Positions 47,127 to 58,930 of a stretch of DNA of 64,000 nt are shown here, in pieces; the first letter of the stretch is position 1, and every line of letters starts with the position of its first letter. Where the stretch lies: the NCBI RefSeq assembly GCF_037126465.1, contig NC_088201.1:83976273-84040272 (forward strand). Direction: 5' to 3'. Source of the DNA: Ornithodoros turicata. Its lineage: Eukaryota; Arthropoda; Arachnida; Ixodida; Argasidae. Made by a program: the position numbers and the translations under genes. A model generated the notes under the pieces. The model had not been told where the DNA came from, ran no database searches, and saw only the letters and a list, made by a program, of their open reading frames with translations.

Positions 47127-49500
47127 TTTTTTTCTTTGCTGTTGAGTGTTCCTTGACACTATTCGACCAAATCAAACCAAAGCATGCTTCACTTACCGGC
47201 ATCATGCCTGCGACCGACATAAGCACCGTCAGCAAGGCACAAGTTACCATTTGGACACATCATCGCTTGATATTTTACCGCCTGTTGCCTCACTACGCCC
47301 TGAAAAGTACTCTTTCTGATCCCGTGTGATACTTCTGGTTGTTCCGTCACTGAAGCCCCAGCGCGTTTGGAGTGGTGCCCCCTTTCTATGGAGAGCCTGC
47401 AATGTACATCATAAACAAAGGTGTCTACGAAATTCTTATGGAGCAAGCATTACATAAAAATCTGCCATGAAACAATCCATACATTGTTCTTTAAGTCACT
47501 AACTGTTTAATGAACTGACTAATTCATAATTGATCCTGTTATTACTTGCTTGCCCGTAGCACATGAACACTTATCTCAGTGAGTCTATCGTTTTACCTAC
47601 CTGAGCAAATTATTTCAAAGTTTCTCGAGCAAGCCAATATTTCGCACTGAAGTTTTTTAGCAGATGCCCAAATGTTGTAGCAGTGTGGTGAATAATGATG
47701 TTGGCTGTGCATGTTAGCGAGGAATATAGTGACGCTCAAAAATAACCGCCGAGTCACATAGACGGTTGGGGTATGCTAACCGTCTAAGTGCTATGCACAA
47801 TGCCTCTTTTCCGCTGATCCTTATGCCCTCCTGTACTGTCAGTTGAGGTGGCAATCGTAATGCACGGAAAAGATGCTATATGTCTTCTTTATGGAACCGA
47901 ACCTTCTGTATGCGGTAGCGTCCTCAATAGCATCCAAATGGAAAAGTCCTCCAGATGGTATACGTATATTTCTTTCGTCTCTTTGTCTCACTCAGGATAA
48001 TATCAGATCTTCGATGTCTCTGGAGCTCAATGAATCAAGAAATTCAGTGTACAAAACATCCTTACAGTCGAACTCGAAAGTTTTGTCTCTAGAATGCCGG
48101 CTCGAGTGAGCAGCAGCATCAGCCATCGCGTTGAGATGAGCAAACCGGCAGAGGTTGGCCGTTGTTCGTTAGTTCCTTGAAGGAACAAGGAATTCCTTTG
48201 GAAACGCAAAGAAAAAAAAGACAAAAACAGAGCATGAAAATGCAGTTATATAGGTAATTCGTCCAGAGAGAGATGCCTCGACAACTTTGGAACGGTAGTT
48301 CATCTTAGCGCCGTTAGGTGGCAACACAATTCTTACCGTTCCGTTCGTAGCATTACCTGACGCTCTGCTAAAACTCTCTCGTTTTCCGTTTGACGGTAGC
48401 GAAGCACGGACTCCGCGATAACGTTCCGTATGCTACGGAACGGTTTACTAAAACTCTATTATGTGCGGCACATTTATATGCACGTCGTGCTTTCTGCACG
48501 AGATATACTTTGTTTTCCAGTCCCTCTACATGATTATGAACGCTAAGAGTTAGCACCCAATATGATGAGAATTGGTTGTTTTGCATGACGTGTAGGTGGC
48601 GCATGTAAACTCCTACATGGCGGACCAGGTTGTCCATATCCAGGTTGTTGCTTGGTTTCGATTTTGAGATTTCTGAACTGCCATGTTGATTCTCGATGCG
48701 TTGAAGTCGAACCAGTATTAAAAGCTGCTCATATACTTCTGGCAGGCGTAGCCGAGTTGTTCAAAGAGAAGGCTATAGTTTTCGTGTATTATTTGCGAGG
48801 TTCCGCCGTGTTTCATCAACGACAATTCTTGAGGGTGAATTTCACGTTTACCTGTTGCGAGGCCGAAATAGCAAGCAGCGAGTGTCCTGCGCTGCAGGTA
48901 TGTCAGAGACATTCAAGTACACGACAGCTGTGCTGTTGCTTTCTTACAGGTAAGATCTTCTAAGCGTGTACGAATGTGGTACAGGGTGATGTCGCGACAC
49001 CCGTGTGCCAGTGGTGTGCATGCTTTTTGGCAGCCTTAACGAAACGTCATATTCTTTCTGCATTCTTTCCCAAGTGATCTGACGCGCTGATTCAAATGCA
49101 GAGTTGCAAAACTGACTTGGTATACGTTTTCGGGATATCCCTTGCGCTTTCTGACGCATAACGGCATACTCAAGTGTGAAACAAACTTGTTCTCTGTTGC
49201 CTAGACAACGTTTTGCTTCCCTTCCTGACGTGAGCTGCAGAGATCTTGACTGTGCTTGAGAAAAAAAAATTCATCAGATATGTATGCAGTACCACTCCAA
49301 GAGTTCTGCCACACACACACACACAAGCATGGCTGATAAGTACAGTAGCAATTTGGACACCGTGTGAACCTGGATCGGCAAGTTCAGTGTATCACCGCTG
49401 TGCGGCGTCGATTTGGCAGGAAACGCGAATTCGGAAATGGAAGAACACAGATTAACATAAGCTCCGTGAACAAGAAAAAAAAAACAAAAAAAAACGCAAA
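47124..49500. other. Unassigned stretch
   Basis: No gene is recognised on either strand. 48280-48470 has a scatter of ACGGTA / TACCGTT and CGTTCCG motifs in both orientations, a weak inverted pattern. An (AC)n run lies near 49310-49325, and A-rich runs occur near 49468-49498. Confidence 0.3.
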
Positions 49501-49506
49501 AATATG

Positions 49507-49580
49507 CTTCGGCGGGGAACCGAAGCCGGGTCCATTGCTCAGAAGGCAGCTATGCTAACCACTATACCACCCACGCGCTC
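49507..49580 (-). repeat. tRNA-derived SINE head
   Basis: On minus: GCGTGGGTGGTATAGTGGTT with A-box TAGTGGTTAGCA, anticodon region GCCTTCTGAGC, and B-box-like GGCTTCGGTTCCCC. It shares the GCCTTCTGA anticodon-region sequence with the SINE at 27323. A poly-T/A tract follows on the minus 3' side. It is unlikely to be a functional tRNA because the stems are imperfect. Confidence 0.5.
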
Positions 49581-50322
49581 GCGAAACCACATGAGCGTTT
49601 TGTCTGTGATTATCTGAATAGCAGTACGGTATCGTAACCGTTCTTTCTTTATTTACTTGTTATTTTTGTTATTGTTGTTGTTGTACAAGCTCTCCTGCAT
49701 TAGGATCCTGGACTGCCATCACACGAATCGCACAGGTGCGCTCCATACCAGTGGGTGTGACGCTGTGTTCAGCCACCTGAGGAACAATTTTATGTCCCGC
49801 AAGAAGCGTTTCAGCGCGTGAGTCTTCAACTGTGAACAGGTTCAAGGCCGGGTTCTAACGAGGAAAAAAAAAAAAACCCTGGCAATGCTCCAGCATTGTT
49901 TTTAATATAAAAAATATTGCCTGTTTTCAACACAGGTGTGACTCTCAAGCGGTTGCTTGTGACAAACTCCCCATCTTGTTCTGACTCCACGTCACAGTAA
50001 ATGTCAGACGTTTTTACTACAATTTGACGCAAACATAACGCAAATAACTACGCAGATATTATCAATAAGTACGTGAAGTACAGCCAAAAGCAGAAAACCC
50101 AAATAAACGCAAATGGCTACGTGAAATACACACAATTCAACACGAACACCAAAACTAGAATAGGTATAATCAAACTCAAACTCAAGCTCAGGGAATAAGT
50201 GCAGTTAATTACACATTTCTTTAAAATAATGTTGGTTATGGGAAAAAACAAAACAAAATTAGCTGCCAAACGAGTTGCAATCATTCATACATGTTGATAA
50301 AGCAGAATTTTCAAAATATTCA
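49581..50322. other. Unassigned; probably 3' flank or 3' UTR of the LINE
   Basis: A-rich stretch with tandem-like AACGCAAATAACTACGCAG / AAACGCAAATGGCTACGTG similarity at about 50035-50120. No coding region. Confidence 0.3.
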
Positions 50323-53300
50323 CTATGACTTAATATATAACTTGTAAAGGTGCTGGGAGCATTGAGGGACGTAATACGGTACACGGAGGTAACGACTCTG
50401 TTGTGAATAAAGTTTGTGCCTTAATTGCAACCGGTGTACCTTACGTCTTGCTTCTAACAAGGGAATGCCACAGCCTTTTTTGAATTTTGTTATGCTAGGA
50501 TCCCTACGATATTTATTGGAAATAAAGGTTTGGTTTACACGGATTCTAATTTCTGAACGAGAGACCTTTGGCAGGGGTTCCATATGACTGAAGCATATTC
50601 TAATTTTGGGAGGATGAATGTATTGAAGGAAAGTAATTTCACGACGGAGGATGCTGCTGTTTTGGTGCTTTATGGCACGAGAGACGGAGGATGCTAAAGA
50701 AAGCGTACGACGAAAAACACCCGAGGTTTCTAGGGCAGAGTTGCATACCCTTTGTATGTGATTTTTCCAAGAAAGGTTATTAGTTATATGTCTACCGAGA
50801 TGTTTATAACAAGGGACCTTTTCCACAAAGACACCCTGAAGGACGTAATGAAAGTTGACGTTAGATCGTAAACTGGAAAATGACATTGACCCAAGCAGCA
50901 CAATGTACTGAAAGTCGAGTGCAATGGGGGTGGTCGGGTAGGTGGAATGCCTTGAGCAGACCCGTGAAACTACAGAACATTAATAAGACGAATACCGTCC
51001 ACTCCCATTGCACTCGGCTTTCAGTACATTGTGTTGCTTGGGAACTTGGTTTTGTTGACATTAATTTCCATGAACCACTCCTTGCACCATTCACTTATCA
51101 ACGAAAGATCAGTCTGCAAGATATTACAACCGTTAGCGTCACAAATTTCACGGTATAGCACAATGCCATATATTTAAAGAGGGATTGTGCTGCTCATGTT
51201 CAGATGGAGGTCGTTCACATACATAAAAAACAAGAGTGAGCCCGCAACGAATCCCTGTGGGACACCAGACAATACTTCCGAGGAGGATGACAGTCAGCGA
51301 TCACAGCCGGGCGAGGAAGACAATCACAATTATTCAATAACTTTCAAAATACCTTCAACAGAAAAGAAGAGAGGCTCACATTCAAGAATAGCTTGAACAC
51401 GTGACGCATGAAAATTATCCCAAGGGTGAGAAACCTCAAGCTCTTTCACAAAAACCGAAGAAAAGGAAGTGTTGAACGCAACTGAGCACTCAGTATCGCT
51501 CATTTTTTATTCGTATTTTGGCTAAGTTGGCCCTGATAACCTTCCAAATTTTGGGGGGATTTGTTTTAAGCATTGAGGAAAGCTCTACAGAGTAGAATTT
51601 TTGCTTGGCGTTCTGGAGCGCTTTCTTGTACTGTGCCGGCACAGAAAAGTAACTTTCCCACAAATAAGTCATATTTTTGGAACAGGCGTTGCGATACGCT
51701 CTTTTTTCTTTCTGCCAAGAAGCTGTAACTCATTAGTGTACCACGGACGTCTTTCGTTGTTCTTGATATGAACTCGTGGCACAAAACTAGCTGCGCTGTC
51801 TAGCAGAGCATCTTTAAATAACAACCTGTTAGCGTCAACGGAGCGTTCATGCCAACTGCTCAGAAAGTTGTGAGCGGAGTCATTCATATATCATTGTATG
51901 GCATGAATGTCTGCATTTCTATAATGGAGTATCTGCTTACGCGTCATGGTCGTTGATCAAAACCGCTCTATGGTCACTAATTTCTTAAATTTTTGTTTAA
52001 ATATTGTATTGCAGCGTTAACCTCTGACGGATTAACTGGAGAAAGAAAGAAAGTGTTTGGGCTTCGATAAGATGGCGGAGTCTCCGAAGTACTACTACCG
52101 CCTCGGTAGTGAGCAACGCAGTTGACAAAATGCTAATTGAACGTTTCCGCGATAACCTCTTTATCGATAATAAGAGATCCAGATGAATCAGTTAGGTCTG
52201 TAACTTCATTCCTTAAGGTTGTCCTGTTTAGCACTTGATTTATCGTACTCCAGATATTTTTGCTACTACTTGTGAGCGCCAAACTGTTGAATCGGCCTCA
52301 TCGCCATTGTCATAAGCAAGCAGTGGCGCCGCTATAGCATATAAGCGCACGCCACGCGCTGATCTACGTTCTTCATCTACTTTAACGTCGTCGCTGATGG
52401 ATGTTAGATCCTGGTATTAGCTCATTCGGCCCTTCAACACCCAAATTATTAGGTAATAGTTATTTTGTCATTTCATTCATTGTATGTATCCTCCCAGAGC
52501 ATCGAGTAAACTGTCTGTGTGTTTTCCAAATGCCGTATTCTTGAATCTCTTGAGTTAGGTAGATAGCCAGGGGCATCGGATCCGCCACCGACCCTTAACT
52601 CCATCTTCACCCCATCTCCCTCGGTCTATGCTGCCTCACATGGCGCAGCCGACAGGATACGGCAAGTGATCCTCCAGATGTTTCGCTTCTGGGTGATACA
52701 GTATTAATTTTTTAAAGCACTTCGTCTCTTGAGTCGTATGCCTTTCGTCATTGTTCGATTTTGGCTTAACCTCGCCAAGCTTGGAAACAAAGGCCTCAAA
52801 TTCGTCATCCATAGTTTCACCTAGGTCCAAGAAAGCCCAGTCGACTGAATCTAACATTCTTCCAAGACTTTCATAGTCAACGACAGCCTCTTCTTTCAAA
52901 GCGGTTTCTCCATAGCCGTATGCTCTTCTCCGATAAAGAAGTCTAGTTCATGACCGGTAATACCTGTACCAATTACGCCGCAGTGAACAGTAGTTTCGTT
53001 TAGATTGGTCGTTGATCAATGGTTAATAATTGTGGCGGGATTCCCATCACTGTACCTCGTGGGGACGTCCACTAGCTGATTTAATCTGTAACTCATTATT
53101 AACTCCATGTATGCGATCGTATCAGCGCTCTGCCTCCCATAGTCTATATTGAAGTCACCAAGAATTAGTACTTTAAGTTTACTTAAGCAAAGTCAATCGA
53201 AATTTCTTGTTTCTTTCATCTTAGATTACTTAAGAATTCTTCAGTGTTAACTGAAGGGACCCTATAAATGACTCCCATAATCAGTGGAAATTCTTTGAAA

Positions 53301-53962
53301 GCCAACGCCATGTTAGCAGACTTAGGTAACTCAATAAATAAGCTTTCACAGAGAGGAATGTCAATAATCATGATATCTGTACGTTGTCTGAATGGCGTCC
53401 CTTCCTCTATGTAGAGCGCATCTCCCCCATGCTCTCGCCTTACCCTATTGCAGAAAAGTGCAGAGAGCCCATGAATTGTACACGTTTCGAAGTTCCATTG
53501 GTTAGCCACGTTTCAGAGAATGCAAGCACAGGTGCATTTGGCAATGGAGGAAAGTTCTGTATATCACCAAAATGTTTGTTTCAGCTACGTACATTAACAT
53601 GGGTAGTTCAAAAACCAGAATTACTTGTAATATCACAGAAATCATCCACAGATAACAATGACATAAACTATTACGTACAAGGAAAAGGAAAATGAAGCGG
53701 GCGGATAAAAAAATGCATAGACAACCGCTCCACAGCCTCTGAATGTCTCCTACGTGCTCAATACACAAACGTTCACAAGAATTATTTTTTCAACAAAAAA
53801 TCGTCCATTCCTAACCCAAACGCAGGAATAGCCCTTTTCTTTGGCCTGTTCCTTAGTTAGCCTTAGCAAGTTTTTGTTTTGTCGGGTTAAATTCTGGCAC
53901 ACAAAGTTTGATATGGCTGTTCGTTGCATACATTTTTTACTTCTGTCTTTGTCATAAGCCAT
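50323..53962 (-). pseudogene. Degraded LINE (CR1/L2/Jockey-like)
   Basis: Read on minus: the end of ORF1 (about 53940-53790: LTRQNKNLLRLTKEQAKEKGYSCVWVRNG); endonuclease (53509-53216: GGDALYIEEGTPFRQR, LCESLFIELP, MGVIYRVPS); a linker (52899-52636: DYESLGRMLDSVDWAFL); and further linker/early RT sequence (51887-51490: ERRPWYTNELQLLGRKKKER, LKTNPPKIWKVIR). Reverse transcriptase then has SGVPQGFVAGSLLFFMYVND near 51275-51215, the C-terminal CYKHLGRHITNNLSWKNHI, and the tail to 50323. The catalytic [FY]ADD is replaced, the central RT is deleted around 51310-51490, and stops and frameshifts abound. A foldback MITE interrupts it at 50890-51042. The copy is inactive and old. Confidence 0.7.
50890..51042. 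mobile_element. 153-bp foldback MITE inserted in the LINE
   Basis: Arms of about 44 bases, CCCAAGCAGCACAATGTACT onward and its inverted partner ending at 51042, with about 5 mismatches and a loop of about 65 bases. It separates two RT segments that otherwise adjoin: minus-strand EINVNKTK and MSFSSLRSNV. No clear target duplication was found. Confidence 0.8.
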
Positions 53963-55280
53963 GCTTATGCGGTACCGCGATCCTTGAATCTAATCAGAAT
54001 GGCAGGTGGCTTCTCAATCATTTTCCTAGGAAGCCTGTGCACTGTTTCCACAGGTGTTTCAGAGATAGTTGCATTTTTATTTTTGCCACGAGTTCATCGA
54101 CTACTTTGATGAGGTAAGGTGGGTGAGAGAGGAATGGTTAACCTTTAATAATATAATGTTAATATGACCAGCATACAGAGAGATTTACAAAGTCGACGTG
54201 AACAAATCACACAGATGAATGGATATAATTTGAAAAATAAACTGAAAAGAAAGAAATGAAATTAAAAATAAAACAGTGTACAACATGGAGATGGAAAAAT
54301 GACCATGCGGCGAAATGGTCGCATAAACATTTCTTAAATTGCTTGAGGTCGGTAATGGAGGTAATAGAAGAGATGTATTGGCTTCAAAGTGGAAGACTAC
54401 CCACGCCCTTATGAAAATGATTTTCTAGTTTGTATACAGGTCTTAACCAGGACGTATTCAGTCGCAATCTAGCAGATAGAAACTGGATTAAAGCTGGATA
54501 CAGGATTTATTAAGTGCACTGTATACATTTTCTTTACAGGAATTCCTAACCACTTTGTGACCAGCACTTATCAATTTCTGTACAGGCACACTCTACACAG
54601 CTTTTACACAGAAATTTCTGTCCGTTTTGTAACTAGTTCGTATTCAGTATTTATTCAGCAGCAGTATTTTATGACGTTGTGAACTCCATCACGATGTGCA
54701 CACATGCAGTACTAAAAAAAAGGAATTTACTACAAGGAATCTTACTCCATTTCTTTTCTAATGTGCCATGCCATTGACCATTCTTTCACACGCGCCTAAC
54801 ATTGACAGAGATTTCAAAATCGTTTTTATCACTGTTGATGTGCCACGGGTTGAAGTTGTGTACCTACGCACCAGAGTGTCGTGTGTTGTTGGGCGTAATC
54901 CCAAAATTGCTTCTTGTGTTCCAGTAGTGCTGGGCGCAGCATTTAGTGAATACCGTACGCGAGGACAAATAATTGGAACAATTTCGCGGCTATCTGTCCA
55001 CCACGACAAACAAAAATATTCGATTCTAAGACTGTACTATAATGTTCCCACACGGAGCTGAAGAGAAATGGAATTGTGCACGTTTTGTGTTTCCAGCTTG
55101 CCCCGATAAGTGTTCTCCGACCTCGTGCAGAACAACTTTTCTTCATGTTCTAAAGAGAAAGCTCTAAACATCTGATACAACGTATCGTGCACAAGAATGA
55201 AGAGCTTGAAATGACCATGGTCATTTCAGTCTCCTTCACTAAATGTGCGATTTCACTAACTGTTCACTTAAACCGTATGA
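53963..55280. other. Unassigned
   Basis: Probably includes further decayed LINE ORF1 and its 5' region near 53963-54110. 54120-54300 is A-rich. A 97-codon plus frame at 54768-55061 (PLTILSHAPNIDRDFKIVFI onward) is open but unrecognised. Confidence 0.25.
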
Positions 55281-55332
55281 TTCAGCACAGGAGGAAAACC
55301 GCCGTGCACGGCAGTTTTCCTCCTGTGCTGAA
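55281..55332. repeat. 52-bp near-perfect palindrome
   Basis: TTCAGCACAGGAGGAAAACC followed by GCCGTGCAC and its reverse complement, centred between 55306 and 55307 with no spacer. Only one base pair of 26 mismatches (55300 against 55313). Flanks show no extended repeat. It could extrude as a cruciform or give a tight hairpin RNA. Confidence 0.9.
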
Positions 55333-55799
55333 GTCCAAATTGTTAAGTTTGCAAGGCATACAGAACATATAAATCTTTTTCAAGAAAGTAAATTACCTCA
55401 CGGAATAAATGATGCTGATTGCTTTCTTAAATGCTACGTTAGCTCTCCTTGGTTTTAAATTTCCTGTGTTGCACGGAATTGCATGTTAATCTGCATGACC
55501 ATAATAAAGTCAAGGGCTTTCTTATTGTTTCATAAATACCACACATGATTTATTAATGTGTTTTGTTCAAACATACAAGCTTGAGCATTGATGATTATTA
55601 CAAAATTTTAATTGGATGCATCTACAAATGGACTAATTTGAGGAACATTCACAGCCCCTCACTGCATAAGTTTGTCGCGATGGATATGACATTGATAGCA
55701 GGTACACATGGAAAACTACATCAACATGCGACATTCCTTCCTTCCTTCCTTGAATATGAAGCTGCGATTTCATTGATATTAGCTAATGTGCCTCCAACG
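55333..55799. other. Unassigned
   Basis: No gene recognised. A (CCTT)n run lies at 55736-55751. Confidence 0.3.
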
Positions 55800-58700
55800 C
55801 TAAGGCTTTGTACACACAAGATAGGAATATGGTATGCTCATGTACAAGTGCAATAGATTTCTTAACATCCTTTGCCGTGCTTCAACAAAAGAGCTTGTTT
55901 CGGTGACCTCTACAATTCCTGCAACACTACCATTCTCACAAACAACATCCAGCAGCATGTGTTTTCGCATCAGTTCAGTAAACTGAAATACAACTTTTTT
56001 TGTACAGGTGCAATTACAGGTACTGTGACACCTCTCACAAACGAACAGAATGCGTTCAAGCCTTCCAAACTTGCCGCCCATTTCAAAATATGAGTTCACT
56101 CGTCGTAACTTGTCAGATGAGGCAACGCAATAAGTAAAACCCTCAATTGTAATCTTCTTGAACAGCATGCCCTCTGAACTTGCTTTTCCCTTCCCATGTA
56201 GTACGATACCAGACACAGTTGATGAAGGCTTCTTTAGGTTATAACCCTTGAGAAAATAGGTCATTAGCTTGTTAGCAGATGTGTCCCTGTTAGACGGTGA
56301 ACAGGCATGCCAGATTCGTGGCAGTGATGCCAGTATGCTGAATTTCTCAATGACCTCAATTTCAGCATGCCTTGTGCCATTAATGAGCCTTGTTAATCGG
56401 CCATTGAGATCCTCAAATGGGTATGCCGAATAATTCCAAAGTGGACCCCATGTGTCTACAGAATCGGGAATTGCTCAACAAATGTGTGGTGTACGACATG
56501 TTCTCTAGGCCATACAAAGTTTCGTATTCCTTCAGAAAGGAACGCATTTCCTTTCTAGACTTTCGCAACTGGTACAGAGGAACTGAATGTGCCAGGAAGA
56601 AATGCATGAGCTTAACGAACCTCAGCTAGTTCTTATAGTACGTCGTTGGCAGCAAACCACGCAGGACACCAGGAGAAAAAAATAGGAGCCAATTTCTCCA
56701 TTCGGAAGCTTTCCAATACAGTCGTTCTTCAAGTGACCGTGGAAGCCTGGAAAACTCCCATATCGGCCGTAACGCACACAGCCGTCGGTCAACCTTAGGC
56801 AGCAGGCCACCAATGCTGTATGGAAAAGTAGACTTGTGTTGCAGCCACATGCATGTTGCTTGACAAAGCCAGAGCACACAGCACGCATGTAGTCAACAAC
56901 AAATCCAGCAGGGAATGCGAAGAAAGATAAGAAAAACAGAATTGTATGACCCTTGATCCCAAGCTGGGTTTGACCTGTGCTGGCAGCTTTCGTTGCATTC
57001 AGCCGGAAAGAGAAGTTAGTCCTTGTGACAGGTTTGGGCAAGTGTGAAGAATATACACGAGCATGACCTTTTCCCTTCTCAACCACTTCACCTTCATGTT
57101 GACACCAGGCGCACCCAAAGGCACCGTTAAATTGGGTCATGTTCATTAACATGGCTCTTGCAACTGTATCAACAGTGCATGGGCCAGGAAAGACACGAGT
57201 AACTTTGTCACTGCCTTGACTGTCTGCCCACTTCAAACCACTGTGCGACAGGTTGTTGATTTGGTCGACGAAAGGCTTCATGAATGCATCCATGGCTGGC
57301 TTTGTGGCGCCAAACCAGAGCCCTGCAAGAAGCATATGCTTCGTACGATATTCTGGGGAGAGTTCATTCACTTGTAGGAGAATTGGCCAGGTGCACATTG
57401 CAGATGACTTGTAAATAGGCACACCATCCGTATTCCAAGTCACTGTGAGGTCATCATCCTTTATTGACAGGTTATGGTAGCCGCTACTAGTAGTGATATG
57501 ATACACGTCAACGGACTGGGCTCGAGGAAGCTGTTTTAAGTTAACTGATGGATCGCAGAGGAGGTCAGCAAGCTGATGCTTGATGTCCAGTGTTATAAAG
57601 TACTTGCTTTCTGTGGTCAACGTCGAAACACTGTGTGGCAGATTTACAGTTTTCGCTGGTAATTTCATTGCCAGTGCTCGTACCTAGGTAACACAGACAT
57701 CCTGGACAGTAGAAGTGATCTGTCTTTGTGCCTTTGTTGCTTGCAAACTCCTTGAAGAAAGAGTATTTTGAGGTTGGTAGAACAGTATTTTTTGGCAGAT
57801 GAGCCTCTATGTGCTTGAGAAGGAACTGTGTTGCCTCCTTGGATGCACGGTGGCGTAGTGAATGTCCCATAATAAGTAGGAGGCTTTCTCCGTTAGTTAG
57901 CTTGCAGCCTGGATAAAGTTCTGTCATCAGCAATGGAGCAAGTGCATTTCATCAACCAAATGAACATTGTGTCTGACCACCTCAGTGTTGCGTCTGTTGA
58001 TAAACATGAGAAAGAAGTGGTAACACGCAGCACGCCTGGTGGTTCCAAGGTACCGCTCTTTTCTAGATAACACATTTTTCACAACAAATGTAAAAGGCTT
58101 ACCAGAACGTTGCGCTTTTTCATACAGTTTTGCAGTACGGTGGACATTTCACATGAATAACAGTACATCTACTTGCTTGGCGAAAAAGTATGCGTAGCAA
58201 GGTGTTGCACACATGAGAATACGGCAGAGGTTGGAAAGACTGCACGCAACAAGAGTTTTATGCTGACTAAATTTTGCTGATTAAGCTAATGCTGATTAAT
58301 TGGTTAACTATCTTCTTAACCACCAGTATTGCGGGATAACCGCCATAGCACAGTCCTGCCCCTCAACTGTAGAGTGCATTCAGGTTGGTCAGATATCAAT
58401 AAATGCACGTTTTGTTCTGTTCTCTATTTATTGCCACACTGAAAATACTGTGTGCAAAGAGAGGATCAATTTTCCTTTTCCTAACTCTTGAGGAAATACT
58501 GTTTCCACTTAAAGGAACGTCCTCTATGCAGGGCGTGGGGGGCAAGCAGCGAATTTGCGCCCCTTCGCCGTTTAAGTTAAAGCGTTCAAGAACATCAACA
58601 GCGTTCAAGCAGATATGCAATTTTGCACGCCCCTCCAGGCCAGCTCGGGGGTGCGGCTAGCCTTCCATAGATGCCGGCCCTGTCTGTATGTGCTGCAGTT

Positions 58701-58930
58701 CACCACCATAACGAAAATATGAGACGAAGCTACCAAGCAGCAGCCTTGAAAGTAGGTGTGGAGTAGTGGCAGGGTCTTGCCATTTCATCATCCACAGTAG
58801 GAACACTTGACGATGTGTCAGTTGTAGTTGCAGGGTGCAGAACTCCCTCATCATCACTCGTGGTAGATGAGTTGTCGGATGAGTAATAAGGTGAGTGCTG
58901 CTCACTTGGTAGTGGCTGTACAGCAACCTA
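55800..58930 (-). pseudogene. CACTA/EnSpm (tnp2-type) transposase gene, copy 2, broken
   Basis: Order on minus: an acidic exon at about 58930-58730 (SSDNSSTTSDDEG); ELYPGCKLTNGESLLLIMGHSL with FYCPGCLCYLG (57933-57690); DDDLTVTWNTDGVPIYKSSA; HMLLAGLWFGATKPAMDAF; FGCAWCQHEGE; AGFVVDYMRAVCSGF; KASEWRNWLLFFSPGVLRGL; DTWGPLWNYSAYPFEDLNGR; and a C-terminal part to 55800 with RVNSYFEMGGKFGR and CNCTCTKKVVF. It matches copy 1 (32480-37205) segment by segment, but the proteins are clearly diverged. Lesions seen: frameshifts near 57630, 56860 and 56465, and TAG near 56628 where copy 1 has Trp. It is not functional. I saw no terminal repeats. Confidence 0.7.

Noticed and set aside
49507..49580. Functional tRNA gene on minus
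   Set aside because: The A- and B-boxes are present but the acceptor and T stems are imperfect; it fits a SINE head better.
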